A stretch of 33,126 nucleotides of DNA from CAG-390 sp045546615 (GCA_045546615.1 JAZQDD010000031.1:1-33126); one strand, 5' to 3'. Shown: positions 22,234-30,858, counted from the first letter of the stretch. Translations and numbers: made by a program. The notes: generated by a model from the letters alone, not told the origin.

Positions 22234-23160
22234 ATGTCAGATAATAAAGAAAATAATTCCATCCAACCCATAAGAGAGTGCAAAGTAAGGCGCGTGGCGT
22301 TCAGCGAGCCTATCAAGCTGTTTGAACCCGAAAACAATATTATCATTGATGCTAAAAAAAGGAAAAAGAACTATTACGCGGCATTAGTAGAATTTTGTAA
22401 AATTTTATCTCTTTTCCTTGCATTCTCCGCGCTTTTTTATATTGCGTTTATGCGCAAATCAACAGCTGGCAATGCCGCCGGCGATGCCGCGCCTCCCGAT
22501 AAAGAAGCGGCTGTTCTTCCCGAAAGTGTTACGGATGACAACAAAAAGGAAGATGTGCAGAATTTTGTGTTTTCCGATGAAAGCGGCAAGGGAATAGACC
22601 CGAATAAAATAAATACCGACGGATATACTCTTGCCCCGATCATGAACGAGGCTACAGGTGTTAAGATCATAGTTATACACTCCCATTCTTCGGAGCGGGT
22701 TTCCGAAACTCAAGGGGTGGCGGCGCTCGGCGAGGAACTGTGCAAATTACTCAACGGCGCGGGGGTAGAGTCGCATCACTGTACCGATAAGATGGATAAA
22801 AATGGGGTTATCGGGGCGTACGAAAACATGAAAGCGCGGGTAAAGGAGCTTCTTGTAACTTACCCCAACACTGTGTGTGTTATCGATTTGCATAATTCTG
22901 ATATGGGGGGCGGATTGACGCTGACGGTGGGCGCGGATGATGAGATAGGTTGGACGGAGAATTTCAGACTTGCACTTGCCTTGAGTAAAGGAGTGGCACA
23001 TACTTACCCGCATTCTTTGAGGGTTTTGCCGTCTGCCATCGGTCAGGACAGCGGCTTGCTCTCCTTGCACGTTGGTATTGGTTCTGATAAGCAGAGTGAG
23101 GCGGAGGCGGCACTTGCGCTTGAAGCATTTGCAAATGCATTGATAACACTATGCCAATAG
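22234..23160 (+). CDS. spoIIP: SpoIIP-type stage II sporulation amidase
   Basis: 308 aa. A cytoplasmic N-terminal tail of about 50 residues is followed by one membrane helix (about 53-75), a linker, and the SpoIIP amidase core beginning VKIIVIHSHSSERVSETQG, then GEELCKLLNGAGVESHHC, VCVIDLHNSD and the end VGIGSDKQ. In known SpoIIP proteins the core reads like HTHxTE and DVHRDA, so the second motif is altered here. The enzyme would cleave stem peptides from peptidoglycan during engulfment. The start at 22234 is set by GGAGG at 22223-22227. Its position after gpr supports the call. Confidence 0.85.
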   Translation: MSDNKENNSIQPIRECKVRRVAFSEPIKLFEPENNIIIDAKKRKKNYYAALVEFCKILSLFLAFSALFYIAFMRKSTAGNAAGDAAPPDKEAAVLPESVTDDNKKEDVQNFVFSDESGKGIDPNKINTDGYTLAPIMNEATGVKIIVIHSHSSERVSETQGVAALGEELCKLLNGAGVESHHCTDKMDKNGVIGAYENMKARVKELLVTYPNTVCVIDLHNSDMGGGLTLTVGADDEIGWTENFRLALALSKGVAHTYPHSLRVLPSAIGQDSGLLSLHVGIGSDKQSEAEAALALEAFANALITLCQ

Positions 23161-23663
23161 ATCGGATAAGCGTTAAAACGAGGGGGTGAGCGGCAAATGC
23201 ATTTTCCATTTCCCGCTCCCCCCCTTTTCCTGCGTGTAGTGACGTTAGAATGACGTTTGCGTCCGATAAAAGCCCCTGCCAAAAAGAAACCGAAGATTCC
23301 TACGTAATATCCTATTGTGGAAATAAAATTCATGCATGAGCCGCGGCAGATAAGCGTAATGGCAAGAGAAATTGCCGAAAGCATTAATGCCGATATCCCT
23401 GCGGCGGTATATGCAGACGCATCGAGTAATTTTCTCATAGCTGCAATTCCGCCGACAAAGCACCCGCAATACAGTGCAACCAAAGCTAACGCGTTTGAGT
23501 ATAAAGCAGGATCATTCGTTCTGTAGAGGAAAAAGGTAAATGCGATAAGTAATAACATCCCCATAGCAAGAGAGACGAAAAAAGCTGTAGCTATTGCTAC
23601 AGGGATCGACGGGCGCTTTTCACGACTTGCGTGATTGCGGGAAAACCGTTTGGCTCCGTTCAT
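23043..23663 (-). CDS. TIGR04086 family membrane protein with unusual C-terminal tail
   Basis: 206 aa. Four membrane segments (about 22-43, 50-70, 75-97 and 103-130) end in GYYVGIFGFFLAGAFIGRK, the build of the small TIGR04086 membrane family, which is usually about 110-130 aa and often encoded next to yajC. After residue 138 the frame continues with an Arg/Ser-rich, low-quality tail. That tail crosses the spoIIP terminator and 118 nt of the spoIIP 3' end on the opposite strand, so the original stop codon seems lost. The ATG at 23663 has GGAGG 8 nt upstream, but this site lies in a 23-bp-class hairpin (23669-23715). Confidence 0.8.
   Translation of the reverse strand: MNGAKRFSRNHASREKRPSIPVAIATAFFVSLAMGMLLLIAFTFFLYRTNDPALYSNALALVALYCGCFVGGIAAMRKLLDASAYTAAGISALMLSAISLAITLICRGSCMNFISTIGYYVGIFGFFLAGAFIGRKRHSNVTTRRKRGGAGNGKCICRSPPRFNAYPIYWHSVINAFANASSASAASASLCLSEPIPTCKESKPLS
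23182..23226 (+). terminator. Terminator after spoIIP
   Basis: GGGGGTGAGCGG pairs with CCGCTCCCCCCC (one mismatch), with an inner AAATG/CATTT, followed by TTTT on the plus strand. The minus-strand TIGR04086 frame runs through it. Confidence 0.75.
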
Positions 23664-23668
23664 AAAAA

Positions 23669-23715
23669 CATCCTCCGAAAAATATATTTTGGTAAAATAT
23701 ATTCCTCGGAGGATG
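23669..23715 (-). promoter_or_regulatory. Hairpin sequestering the TIGR04086-gene ribosome binding site / yajC attenuator
   Basis: CATCCTCCGA (minus 23715-23706) pairs perfectly with TCGGAGGATG (23678-23669). Inside, AATATATTTT pairs with AAAATATATT around a 3-nt loop, with one 2-nt internal mismatch. On the minus strand it is followed by TTTTT and then the ATG. It can act as yajC terminator while hiding GGAGG. Confidence 0.75.
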
Positions 23716-23727
23716 ATATTATTCGAA

Positions 23728-24048
23728 TCAGTTGTTTTTATCGGAAGAATTATTTTCTTCTGCGGAAACCTGCACGCGAGAAACTGCCGACTTGAGCAGC
23801 TGTATTCTGGTGCGGTCACGGGACGAGATTATGGTAATAGTTTCCTCGCCGCTTATAGCTACGATGATACCCACGATCCCGCCAATGGTAACGATCTCGT
23901 CACCAACGGAAAGGTTGTTGCGCATAGCCTGCGTCTCTCTCTCCTGCTTGCGTTGAGGTCTGATCATAAAGAAATAAAAAACGAGCAGAAGACCGCCGAT
24001 CATAAAAATAGGATAGAGCGCGCCTCCGCCTGCGGTTAAAAATGACAT
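23728..24048 (-). CDS. yajC: preprotein translocase subunit YajC
   Basis: 106 aa. One N-terminal membrane helix (about 10-30) is followed by the YajC hallmark FYFFMIRPQRKQERE, then a small basic domain with LSVGDEIVTIGGIVGIIVAI and a polar tail. YajC associates with the SecDF-YajC complex at the Sec translocon; secD/secF are not in the window. The ATG at 24048 follows GGAGG. The TIGR04086 gene follows after the 23669-23715 hairpin. The gene is divergent from rimM. Confidence 0.95.
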   Translation of the reverse strand: MSFLTAGGGALYPIFMIGGLLLVFYFFMIRPQRKQERETQAMRNNLSVGDEIVTIGGIVGIIVAISGEETITIISSRDRTRIQLLKSAVSRVQVSAEENNSSDKNN

Positions 24049-24227
24049 AGTGTTTTTCCTCCAAAACTTATAATAAAGTATTATACAACATTTTTGGGAG
24101 CTTTTCAAGTATAAAATGTGAAAAATATTTACTTAACTTCTAAAACAATCTTAATTATCTGTTGAAAAAAATAAAAAAATGTGTTATACTACTATAAATT
24201 GCTAAAAGATTTACCATGGAGGTTTTG

Positions 24228-24755
24228 ATGATGGCAGATATGCTTTTTGATGATAATAAATATCTTGAATGCGGAAAGATCATCAACACTCACGGCATAA
24301 AGGGCGAGGTAAAGATAGATTCATGGTGCGATACGCCATACGTTCTTGCCGAGCTTGAAAAGATATATATTAAAGAAAACAATTCTTTTGTCGAAAGACG
24401 CATTTTGCGTGCATACGTTCATAAAAAATTTGTTATAGCCGCTTTGGACGGAATAAATGATATAGACGTTGCTGAGGCGCTGAAAGAAACGGTCATTTAC
24501 GCTCTGCGCGACGACGTTCCGCTTGAAGAGGGGGATTATTTTATCGCTGACCTCATAGGGCTGCCTGTGATTGATGCAGACAGCGGAAAACTTTACGGCA
24601 ATGTCAGCGAGGTGTTTAACAACGGAGCTACCGATATATATACGGTAAAGACCGAGGCGGGGGAGAGAATGATTCCCGCCGTGGATGAATTCATAGTTTC
24701 GATAGATGCCGAAGAAGGTATTCTCGTAAGACCTATAGAGGGTATGTTTGACTGA
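24228..24755 (+). CDS. rimM: 16S rRNA processing protein RimM
   Basis: 175 aa ribosome maturation factor for the 30S head. The N-terminal RimM domain carries LECGKIINTHGIKGEVKI; the C-terminal PRC-barrel part has YFIADLIGLPVIDADSGKLYG, then MIPAVDEFI. GGAGG lies 5 nt before the ATG at 24228 and 8 nt before the next codon, also ATG, so either may be used. Its stop overlaps the trmD start (TGATG). The common upstream partners ffh-rpsP-KH protein are absent; yajC lies upstream in the other direction. Confidence 0.95.
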   Translation: MMADMLFDDNKYLECGKIINTHGIKGEVKIDSWCDTPYVLAELEKIYIKENNSFVERRILRAYVHKKFVIAALDGINDIDVAEALKETVIYALRDDVPLEEGDYFIADLIGLPVIDADSGKLYGNVSEVFNNGATDIYTVKTEAGERMIPAVDEFIVSIDAEEGILVRPIEGMFD

Positions 24756-25441
24756 TGAGATTTGATATAATGACGCTTTTTCCCGAGCTTGTTGATACCG
24801 TTCTTTCCGAAAGTATCATAGGGCGCGCCAGAAAAAACGGATATATTTCCGTCAATGCACACAACATACGGGATTACAGCGAGGACAAAAATCGCCGCGT
24901 TGACGATACGCCTTACGGCGGCGGCAAAGGAATGCTCATGGCTGCGCCCCCTGTTTTTAATTGCTATTCCGCAGTCAAGAATGAAGCCCCCGAACTGAAA
25001 ACAAGGGTAATATATATGTCTCCAAAGGGGACGGTCTTAACACAGCAAAGGGCGCTTGAGCTTTCCCGCGATTATGAGCGTTTGATCATTTTGTGCGGAC
25101 ATTACGAGGGCATCGACCAAAGAGTGCTCGACGAGATCGTTGATGAGGAGATCTCGGTGGGGGATTATGTTTTGACGGGCGGAGAGATCCCCGCGTGCAT
25201 ACTTGTTGATTGCATCGCAAGACTTGTTGACGGTGTTCTTGCGGCTCCCGAGTGCTATGAGAGTGAAAGTATTGCGTGCGGACTTCTTGAATATCCCCAA
25301 TACACAAGACCTTATGAATTTCACGGACAAAAAGTTCCCGACGTATTGCTTTCGGGACATCATGCCAATATTGAGAAATGGCGAAACGAAAAGGCGCTTG
25401 AACTAACTCTTGCAAATCGCCCGGATCTTATAAAAAAATAA
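24755..25441 (+). CDS. trmD: tRNA (guanine-37-N1)-methyltransferase
   Basis: 228 aa SPOUT methyltransferase making m1G37 in tRNAs, which prevents frameshifting. Typical segments: MRFDIMTLFPELVD, NIRDYSEDKNRRVDDTPYGG, LCGHYEGIDQRVLDE (knot region), SVGDYVLTGGEIPA, and YTRPYEFHGQKVPDVLLSGHH. Length is slightly under the usual 235-250 aa. It is translationally coupled to rimM by a 1-nt overlap. rplS, a common next gene, is not present. Confidence 0.97.
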   Translation: MRFDIMTLFPELVDTVLSESIIGRARKNGYISVNAHNIRDYSEDKNRRVDDTPYGGGKGMLMAAPPVFNCYSAVKNEAPELKTRVIYMSPKGTVLTQQRALELSRDYERLIILCGHYEGIDQRVLDEIVDEEISVGDYVLTGGEIPACILVDCIARLVDGVLAAPECYESESIACGLLEYPQYTRPYEFHGQKVPDVLLSGHHANIEKWRNEKALELTLANRPDLIKK

Positions 25442-25464
25442 CACTGTTGAAAGGAGGTATGGCT

Positions 25465-27429
25465 GTGAAGCTCGGTTTTAAGCTAAAGAGCGGAATAATT
25501 ATTCCCACGCTGTCAAAATGGTGCGATAAACTGTCTGCTATATTTAAAAGAAGCGCAATTTTTTCTTTAGTTACAGGATACGATAAAAGCAACAATGCTT
25601 TCACCGACTCGGCAATTCGCAAGGCTGTATCCTCCACGGCATCGGATAATAAGGGCGTTGTGCGCCGTTTCAAACGTGCGGCATCTGCGCAGTTTGAAAA
25701 TTCACTCCTTATAAATATAATTTCCTTGTTGTCACAAAGACTGCAGACCATGCCGCTTAAAATATACGGTATGTTTTTTGCCTCCTTTGGTATATATACC
25801 GTAATAATATACTTGCTGAAAACTTTTGCTCTGCTTTTTGATTCCGTTGCCATAAGTGATCTTTGGGGCGGCGTTATTATTTGCGCGATCTCTATTCCGA
25901 TGCTTTTAAGCACTCGTTGCCTTGCTCAGGCAATGGGAGAGAGCAGGCTGATGCGCCCGATCTTGACCGCGGTATTTGGTATTTCGGCTGTGAGCTTTGA
26001 AAAAAGCCCCGTTGAGGTAAGGTATCACAGCATTTCGGTTATTGCGGGTATTGTATGTGGCGCACTTACTTTTTTTGTTAGCCCTTTCTATATTCTCGCA
26101 GGTCTGGCAGCTCTTGCCGTTTTGTGGCTATTGGTGAGCTATCCCGAGGCGGGAGCGGTTATGTCTCTTGCTATGGTGCCGTTCATGGGGATGTTGGAAC
26201 ACCCCTCGCTGACTCTTGCGGTACTTGTTATGCTCACTTTGTTCAGCTATGGCATCAAGCTGTTGAGAGGCAAGCGTATTATTTCCTTTGAAATACTTGA
26301 TCTTTTTGTTTTCTTTTTTTGTTTTGTAATTGCTTTGTCCGGCATAACACCGGGGGGGCATAGCGGAGTCAAGGAGGCACTTGTTTCCGCAGGGCTTATG
26401 CTGATATATTTTCTCGTCTCTAACCTCGTGCGTTCAAGAACGTGGCTCAATATTACGCTGGCGCTTTGCATCGCATCTGCTACTATAACTTCTTTTATAG
26501 GTATTGCCGAGTTTCTTTTGGGGTTTGCAAAATTGGATTGGATAGACAGCTCGATGTTTTCCGGTATAACGGGAAGAGCTACATCTGTTTTTGAAAACCC
26601 AAATGTACTTTCTTCCTACCTTATTTTGATAATTCCCGTAACTATTGCCGTGTGTATTTATCATAAGGAAAGGAACGTGCGTCTCCTTTGCGCGATTTGC
26701 GCAGCCATTATGATATGGTGCGTAGTGTTGACTTGGTCGCGAGGGGCATGGCTCGGACTTGCGGCGGGGATCGTTTTGCTTCTTTTGTCCGCAAGTTCAA
26801 AAAATCTTCTGTTTGTGCCGCCGGCCGCCGGTGCGCTTTTAATTGCGTCGTGGGTATTTCCCGATACTTTTGGAGCAAGACTTGGGAACATCTTTACCGT
26901 TGTTGACAGCTCCAATCATTATCGGGTTTCTATCTGGCGTGGCGTTGGTAATATGCTTCGCGAGAGTTGGGCGTGCGGAATCGGCGCGGGCGAGTTGAAT
27001 TTCCGCGCGGTATACATCAATTTCGCATCCTTCGGCATCGAGGATGCCCCCCATGCACACAGCTTGTACCTACAACTTTTGGTTCAGGTAGGTGTGATGG
27101 GTTTGGTATTTCTTTTTGTCGCACTGTTCCTGTCGGCGCAAAAGGTGTATTCCCATAAATTTGACAGCCGTGCCGACAAAGCTACGGGATTGATAGCCGT
27201 AGGATGTTTTTGCGGTGTTGTTGCGATGCTCGGGTTTGGATTGTTTGATTACACGTGGTATAATTACCGCATTCTTTTTACCTTCTGGGCTTTCCTTGGA
27301 CTCGCATCTGCGGCTGTTAACGTAGGACGGGAGGACATCAGACTTAAAGAGACCGCATCTATGACTCACGCAGGAGCAGCGGGCGAATGTGCCGAGCTGA
27401 TCATAAACTTCAGAAAGGAGCAGTCGTAA
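25465..27429 (+). CDS. O-antigen ligase-like polytopic membrane protein
   Basis: 654 aa with a cytoplasmic N-terminal region of about 90 residues and about 12 membrane segments. The signature region of the Wzy/WaaL family is in the C-terminal half: GRATSVFENPNVLSSYL, WSRGAWLGLAAG, and DAPHAHSLYLQLLVQVGVMG, whose His-rich loop is the typical ligase/polymerase loop. It probably polymerises or attaches a surface glycan on the outer membrane face. A perfect AAGGAGGT touches the ATG at 25459, so the GTG at 25465 with a 7-nt gap is the better start. It follows trmD after 23 nt and is followed by two DUF4330-like genes. Confidence 0.85.
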   Translation: MKLGFKLKSGIIIPTLSKWCDKLSAIFKRSAIFSLVTGYDKSNNAFTDSAIRKAVSSTASDNKGVVRRFKRAASAQFENSLLINIISLLSQRLQTMPLKIYGMFFASFGIYTVIIYLLKTFALLFDSVAISDLWGGVIICAISIPMLLSTRCLAQAMGESRLMRPILTAVFGISAVSFEKSPVEVRYHSISVIAGIVCGALTFFVSPFYILAGLAALAVLWLLVSYPEAGAVMSLAMVPFMGMLEHPSLTLAVLVMLTLFSYGIKLLRGKRIISFEILDLFVFFFCFVIALSGITPGGHSGVKEALVSAGLMLIYFLVSNLVRSRTWLNITLALCIASATITSFIGIAEFLLGFAKLDWIDSSMFSGITGRATSVFENPNVLSSYLILIIPVTIAVCIYHKERNVRLLCAICAAIMIWCVVLTWSRGAWLGLAAGIVLLLLSASSKNLLFVPPAAGALLIASWVFPDTFGARLGNIFTVVDSSNHYRVSIWRGVGNMLRESWACGIGAGELNFRAVYINFASFGIEDAPHAHSLYLQLLVQVGVMGLVFLFVALFLSAQKVYSHKFDSRADKATGLIAVGCFCGVVAMLGFGLFDYTWYNYRILFTFWAFLGLASAAVNVGREDIRLKETASMTHAGAAGECAELIINFRKEQS

Positions 27430-27430
27430 A

Positions 27431-27997
27431 ATGAACGAAGAATTGAATTTTGAAAATGAAGAGCCGAAAAAATCTTCACGCCGTAATGCGGCAAAAGGCA
27501 AAAAAAGTTTCAGCATTATTGATGCCATTATTATAATCGCAGTTCTTGCTATCGTTATTTTAATTGTTTCTGCTTATGTAGGGGGATTAGATATCTCCTT
27601 TTCGACAAAAAAGACCTCTATAACCTATACAATAGAGATCCAAGGGATAGACCCCGCGCTTGCCGCCAATATTGCCGTGGGGGCAGCCGCCATAGATGAA
27701 AAGGGCTATTCATTGGGTACGATTGCCGCGGGAGTTGAGGTTGACAGCTATTTTGAGGTCAGCTATGATCCGGTATCAAAGGAAGTGGTTTCTACTGAAC
27801 ACCCTACCTTGTCTAATATTACGCTCACAATATCAGCCGAGGCAGTTATAGACGATGTGAAGGGCTACCTTGTGGATGGACGCAGAATTGCTGTTGGCGC
27901 AGAATACTTTATAGATCTTCCCGGATTTGAAGGTAAGGGCGAATGTGTCAGCATAGTGATCGATAATGCTCCGAAGGGAGGTTCTTCAAATGGCTAA
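27431..27997 (+). CDS. DUF4330-like membrane-anchored protein 1
   Basis: 188 aa. A charged N terminus (about 1-25) is followed by one membrane helix (SIIDAIIIIAVLAIVILIVS, about 27-46) and an extracytoplasmic beta-rich domain with YTIEIQGIDPALAANI, GYSLGTIAAGVEV and GYLVDGRRIAVGAEYFIDLPGF. This pattern (FSIID helix, then a domain resembling DUF4330) is common beside surface-glycan genes. Function is not established. GGAG precedes the ATG; the start is 1 nt past the ligase stop. It overlaps the next gene by 8 nt, so the three genes are translationally linked. Confidence 0.7.
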   Translation: MNEELNFENEEPKKSSRRNAAKGKKSFSIIDAIIIIAVLAIVILIVSAYVGGLDISFSTKKTSITYTIEIQGIDPALAANIAVGAAAIDEKGYSLGTIAAGVEVDSYFEVSYDPVSKEVVSTEHPTLSNITLTISAEAVIDDVKGYLVDGRRIAVGAEYFIDLPGFEGKGECVSIVIDNAPKGGSSNG

Positions 27998-28496
27998 AGA
28001 CAGCACGAATCAAAGCCGCAGAAAATTCGGTGTGGTTGATATTGTTATAGTTGTAGCGATTCTGGCAATTATAATATCGGGAGTATTGAGATACACTCTT
28101 GATGAGGGGGTGTTTACGCGCAATGACGTTACTTGCGGAGTCAAATTTCGCGTTACCTCGGTAAGATACAGCACTTATGATATGCTCGAGGAAAATGAAA
28201 AGGTGTTTTTGTCCGATTTTGAATTGCTCGGAACACTTTCTTCGCTGAATATCACACCGGCGGTGTTTTATGCTGAAAATGAGGCGGGCGATATTATATC
28301 GGTCCATTATCCGGAAAACACGCTTGTCGATATTAACGGAGAAATCGTATGCGACCTGTCGGTAAACGGCGGCAGATATACCGCCGCAAACGGAACGCAT
28401 ATCTGTCCCGGAGCGGTTCTTGAGCTTCATACGGATGCCGTTGATCTTGTTGTTGTGGTAACCGAGGTGAGCGTAATTAAGGGAACGGAGTCATAA
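27990..28496 (+). CDS. DUF4330-like membrane-anchored protein 2
   Basis: 168 aa paralogue of the preceding protein: short polar N terminus, a helix GVVDIVIVVAILAIIISGVL (about 13-32), then a domain with CGVKFRVTSVRYSTYDML, LGTLSSLNITPAV and TLVDINGEIVCDLSV. The ATG at 27990 has GGGAGG upstream inside the preceding gene, whose last 8 nt it overlaps. With the ligase-like protein it forms a three-gene surface set. No catalytic motif is seen. Confidence 0.68.
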   Translation: MAKDSTNQSRRKFGVVDIVIVVAILAIIISGVLRYTLDEGVFTRNDVTCGVKFRVTSVRYSTYDMLEENEKVFLSDFELLGTLSSLNITPAVFYAENEAGDIISVHYPENTLVDINGEIVCDLSVNGGRYTAANGTHICPGAVLELHTDAVDLVVVVTEVSVIKGTES

Positions 28497-28575
28497 AATC
28501 GGCTCACAATCCACATTTTTGTGTAAAAATAGCAAATTTTACCGAATTTAAAACAAATTTTTAAATAATTAGCTA

Positions 28576-28604
28576 TTGCAATTTTTGAAAAGAAATGATA
28601 TAAT
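28576..28604 (+). promoter_or_regulatory. Promoter of the HPr gene
   Basis: TTGCAA (28576-28581), 17-nt spacer, TATAAT (28599-28604), about 50 nt before the HPr start. Confidence 0.75.
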
Positions 28605-28655
28605 ATCTGCATTAAGGTATAATAAAGTCCGCTTGAGTGTAAAAAGGAGCTTGAT

Positions 28656-28919
28656 ATGATTCAACGAGATGTCACAATAACCAACAACGGAGGCCTTCAC
28701 GCACGCCCCGCTACGTTTTTTATACAGAAGGCTAATTCCTATAAAAGCTCTATTTGGGTAGTGAAAGATGAGCGCAGAGTTAACGCCAAGAGCTTGTTGG
28801 GTGTTCTTTCTATTGGTATAGCTAAAGATATGACCATCACGCTTGTTGCTGACGGCGAAGATGAAAAAGCCGCATTGGATGGGCTTGAGACACTTGTAAA
28901 TACCGGTTTTGTCGATTGA
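28656..28919 (+). CDS. ptsH: HPr family phosphocarrier protein
   Basis: 87 aa, full HPr length. GGLHARPA carries His15, the phosphotransfer residue, and KSLLGVLSIGI carries Ser46, the HPr kinase site used in carbon catabolite repression of Bacillota. Having both sites argues for true HPr rather than Crh, which lacks His15. No enzyme I gene is adjacent. It has its own promoter, an AAGGAG site and a terminator, so it is monocistronic. Confidence 0.93.
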   Translation: MIQRDVTITNNGGLHARPATFFIQKANSYKSSIWVVKDERRVNAKSLLGVLSIGIAKDMTITLVADGEDEKAALDGLETLVNTGFVD

Positions 28920-28931
28920 TTGATCTTAATT

Positions 28932-28963
28932 AAAAGGCGGGATGCGTAGCACTCCCGCCTTTT
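28932..28963 (+). terminator. Terminator after the HPr gene
   Basis: AAAAGGCGGGA / TCCCGCCTTTT perfect stem with a 10-nt loop and a following T run, 13 nt past the HPr stop. Confidence 0.9.
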
Positions 28964-28990
28964 TGAAATTAACGAAAGCGAGGTGATACT

Positions 28991-30853
28991 ATGTCCGCAC
29001 CGCTGACGGCGGCACAAGAGGCACGCCGCGTCGCCCTTCTTAACGAGGCATTGGCTCTGCCCGAACAGCCGGGAGTATATATAATGCACGATGCCGGCGA
29101 CAAAATAATCTACGTGGGCAAATCCCGCCATTTGCGCGATAGGGTATCGCAGTACTTTCGGCTTGGTGAAAAAAATGCCAAAACCGAGCGCATGGTAAGG
29201 AGCGTGTATCGCTTTGAGTGTATCCACTGTGATACGGAGATAGAGGCGCTCACGCTTGAAAACACACTGATAAAGCAACACAATCCGCGTTATAATATTC
29301 GCTTGAAGGATGCAAAATCCTATCCTTTCATAAAGCTTACTGCGGGTGAATATCCAAGGTTCGTTATGAGCCGCAAGCGCGAGAGCGACGGAAAATATTT
29401 CGGCCCGTATTCCGGAACAACGATAGTTTATTCCACGATAGATTTCGTTAATAAAGCGCTGGGGCTTCCGTCTTGCAAGCACCGTTTTCCGCGAGATATC
29501 GGAAGGGTGCGCCCCTGTATATATTATCAGATCGGACAGTGCCGCGGCGTTTGCGCGGGCAAGGTCGGCGCAGATGAATACAATGAAGCTGTAGCCTCGG
29601 CGTGCGAGGTTCTCAAGGGAAATACTGCTTCCGTCAGACGCGCGCTTGAAGAAAAGATGCTTGAGTACGCGGAAAACGAGCAGTATGAGCTTGCGGCAAA
29701 GTGCCGCGACACTGCCGCCGCCCTGTCAAAGCTTTCTCAAAGGCAGAAGGCAGTTGCTTCTCCCGATACAGATCAGGATGCGATAGGATTTTATACGGAC
29801 GAGGTATGCTCGGCGCTTTCGCTTTTGCGTATACGCAAGGGAATGCTCGTTGACAAGATAGATTTTACTATGGGTGCGGAGGTCATTGCCGATACGCAGG
29901 CACTTATATCCCTGCTGTATGAGCATTACAAAACCTCGCAGGACGTTCCGCCAAAGCTTCTTGTTGGCTTTGATGCCACGGAGGATGATGCGGAGCTACT
30001 GTCCGCGCTTTTGTCGGAAATGAATGAAAAGAAAAAGCGCGTCAACGTCAACATCCCGCAAAAAGGGGATAATAAAAAGCTGTGCGTGATGGCTTCGGAA
30101 AACGCGCATCAGGCGGCTTTGAAATATCACAGAGACAGCGAAAAGGGCGATGGTGCCGCATTGCGCCTTGCGGAGCTTTTGTCTTTGGAGGTCGTTCCCG
30201 ATAGGATAGAGTCATACGATGTTTCAAACCTCGGTGACGAGCATATAACCGTGGGAATGATAGTGCTTGAAGGCGGAAAATTTCAAAAGAGCGATTACAG
30301 GACCTTCAAGATAACAACTACGCAGGGGGTTGATGATTACGGCTCTTTGCGCGAGGCATTGCGGCGCAGATTTGCCCATCTTTCATATGCGGAAGGTGCA
30401 TTTGCCAAAGCGCCCGACCTCGTTCTTCTTGACGGCGGTGCGGGACAGCTCTCAACCGCGCTTGATGTAGCAGAGGAAATGGGGATAGACATACCCTTTG
30501 CGGGCATGGTTAAGGACGATTATCACAAGACTCGTGCGCTTGTAACAAGTGCAGGCGAGGTCGATATATCACGCGAGCGCGAGGTGTACGTTTTCCTTTA
30601 CAAAATACAAGAAGAAGTGCATCGCTTTACCGTATCAAAAATGAGTGCGGCAAAGCGAAAAACAATAAAACATTCATCGCTTGAAAAAATACACGGAATA
30701 GGCGCAACAAAGGCAAAGAAGCTCCTTGCGGCATTCGGAAGCCTGAATGCCTTGAAAAGCGCAAGCATCGACGAAATAGCATCGATAAAAGGAATTTCAA
30801 CCACGGACGCCAAGAATGTGGTGCAGTATTTTAAAGAGATGAAGGGGAGGTGA
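28991..30853 (+). CDS. uvrC: excinuclease ABC subunit C
   Basis: 620 aa, full length. N-terminal GIY-YIG nuclease (QPGVYIMHDAGDKIIYVGKS, about 25-45) makes the 3' cut. The Cys cluster (CKHRFPRDIG..CIYYQIGQCRGVC) and the UVR motif (EEKMLEYAENEQYELAAKCRD) contact UvrB. The RNase H-like 5' nuclease has ESYDVSNLGDEH and LVLLDGGAGQL, and a C-terminal helix-hairpin-helix pair (IHGIGATKAKKLL, IKGISTTDAKNV) binds DNA. GAGGTG precedes the ATG. It leads an operon with rsmD, coaD and a phosphoesterase. Confidence 0.97.
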   Translation: MSAPLTAAQEARRVALLNEALALPEQPGVYIMHDAGDKIIYVGKSRHLRDRVSQYFRLGEKNAKTERMVRSVYRFECIHCDTEIEALTLENTLIKQHNPRYNIRLKDAKSYPFIKLTAGEYPRFVMSRKRESDGKYFGPYSGTTIVYSTIDFVNKALGLPSCKHRFPRDIGRVRPCIYYQIGQCRGVCAGKVGADEYNEAVASACEVLKGNTASVRRALEEKMLEYAENEQYELAAKCRDTAAALSKLSQRQKAVASPDTDQDAIGFYTDEVCSALSLLRIRKGMLVDKIDFTMGAEVIADTQALISLLYEHYKTSQDVPPKLLVGFDATEDDAELLSALLSEMNEKKKRVNVNIPQKGDNKKLCVMASENAHQAALKYHRDSEKGDGAALRLAELLSLEVVPDRIESYDVSNLGDEHITVGMIVLEGGKFQKSDYRTFKITTTQGVDDYGSLREALRRRFAHLSYAEGAFAKAPDLVLLDGGAGQLSTALDVAEEMGIDIPFAGMVKDDYHKTRALVTSAGEVDISREREVYVFLYKIQEEVHRFTVSKMSAAKRKTIKHSSLEKIHGIGATKAKKLLAAFGSLNALKSASIDEIASIKGISTTDAKNVVQYFKEMKGR

Positions 30854-30858
30854 GCCGA

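Noticed and set aside
21456..22346. 296-aa minus-strand reading frame
   Set aside because: It is antisense to gpr and the spoIIP start, with no ribosome binding site or family match.
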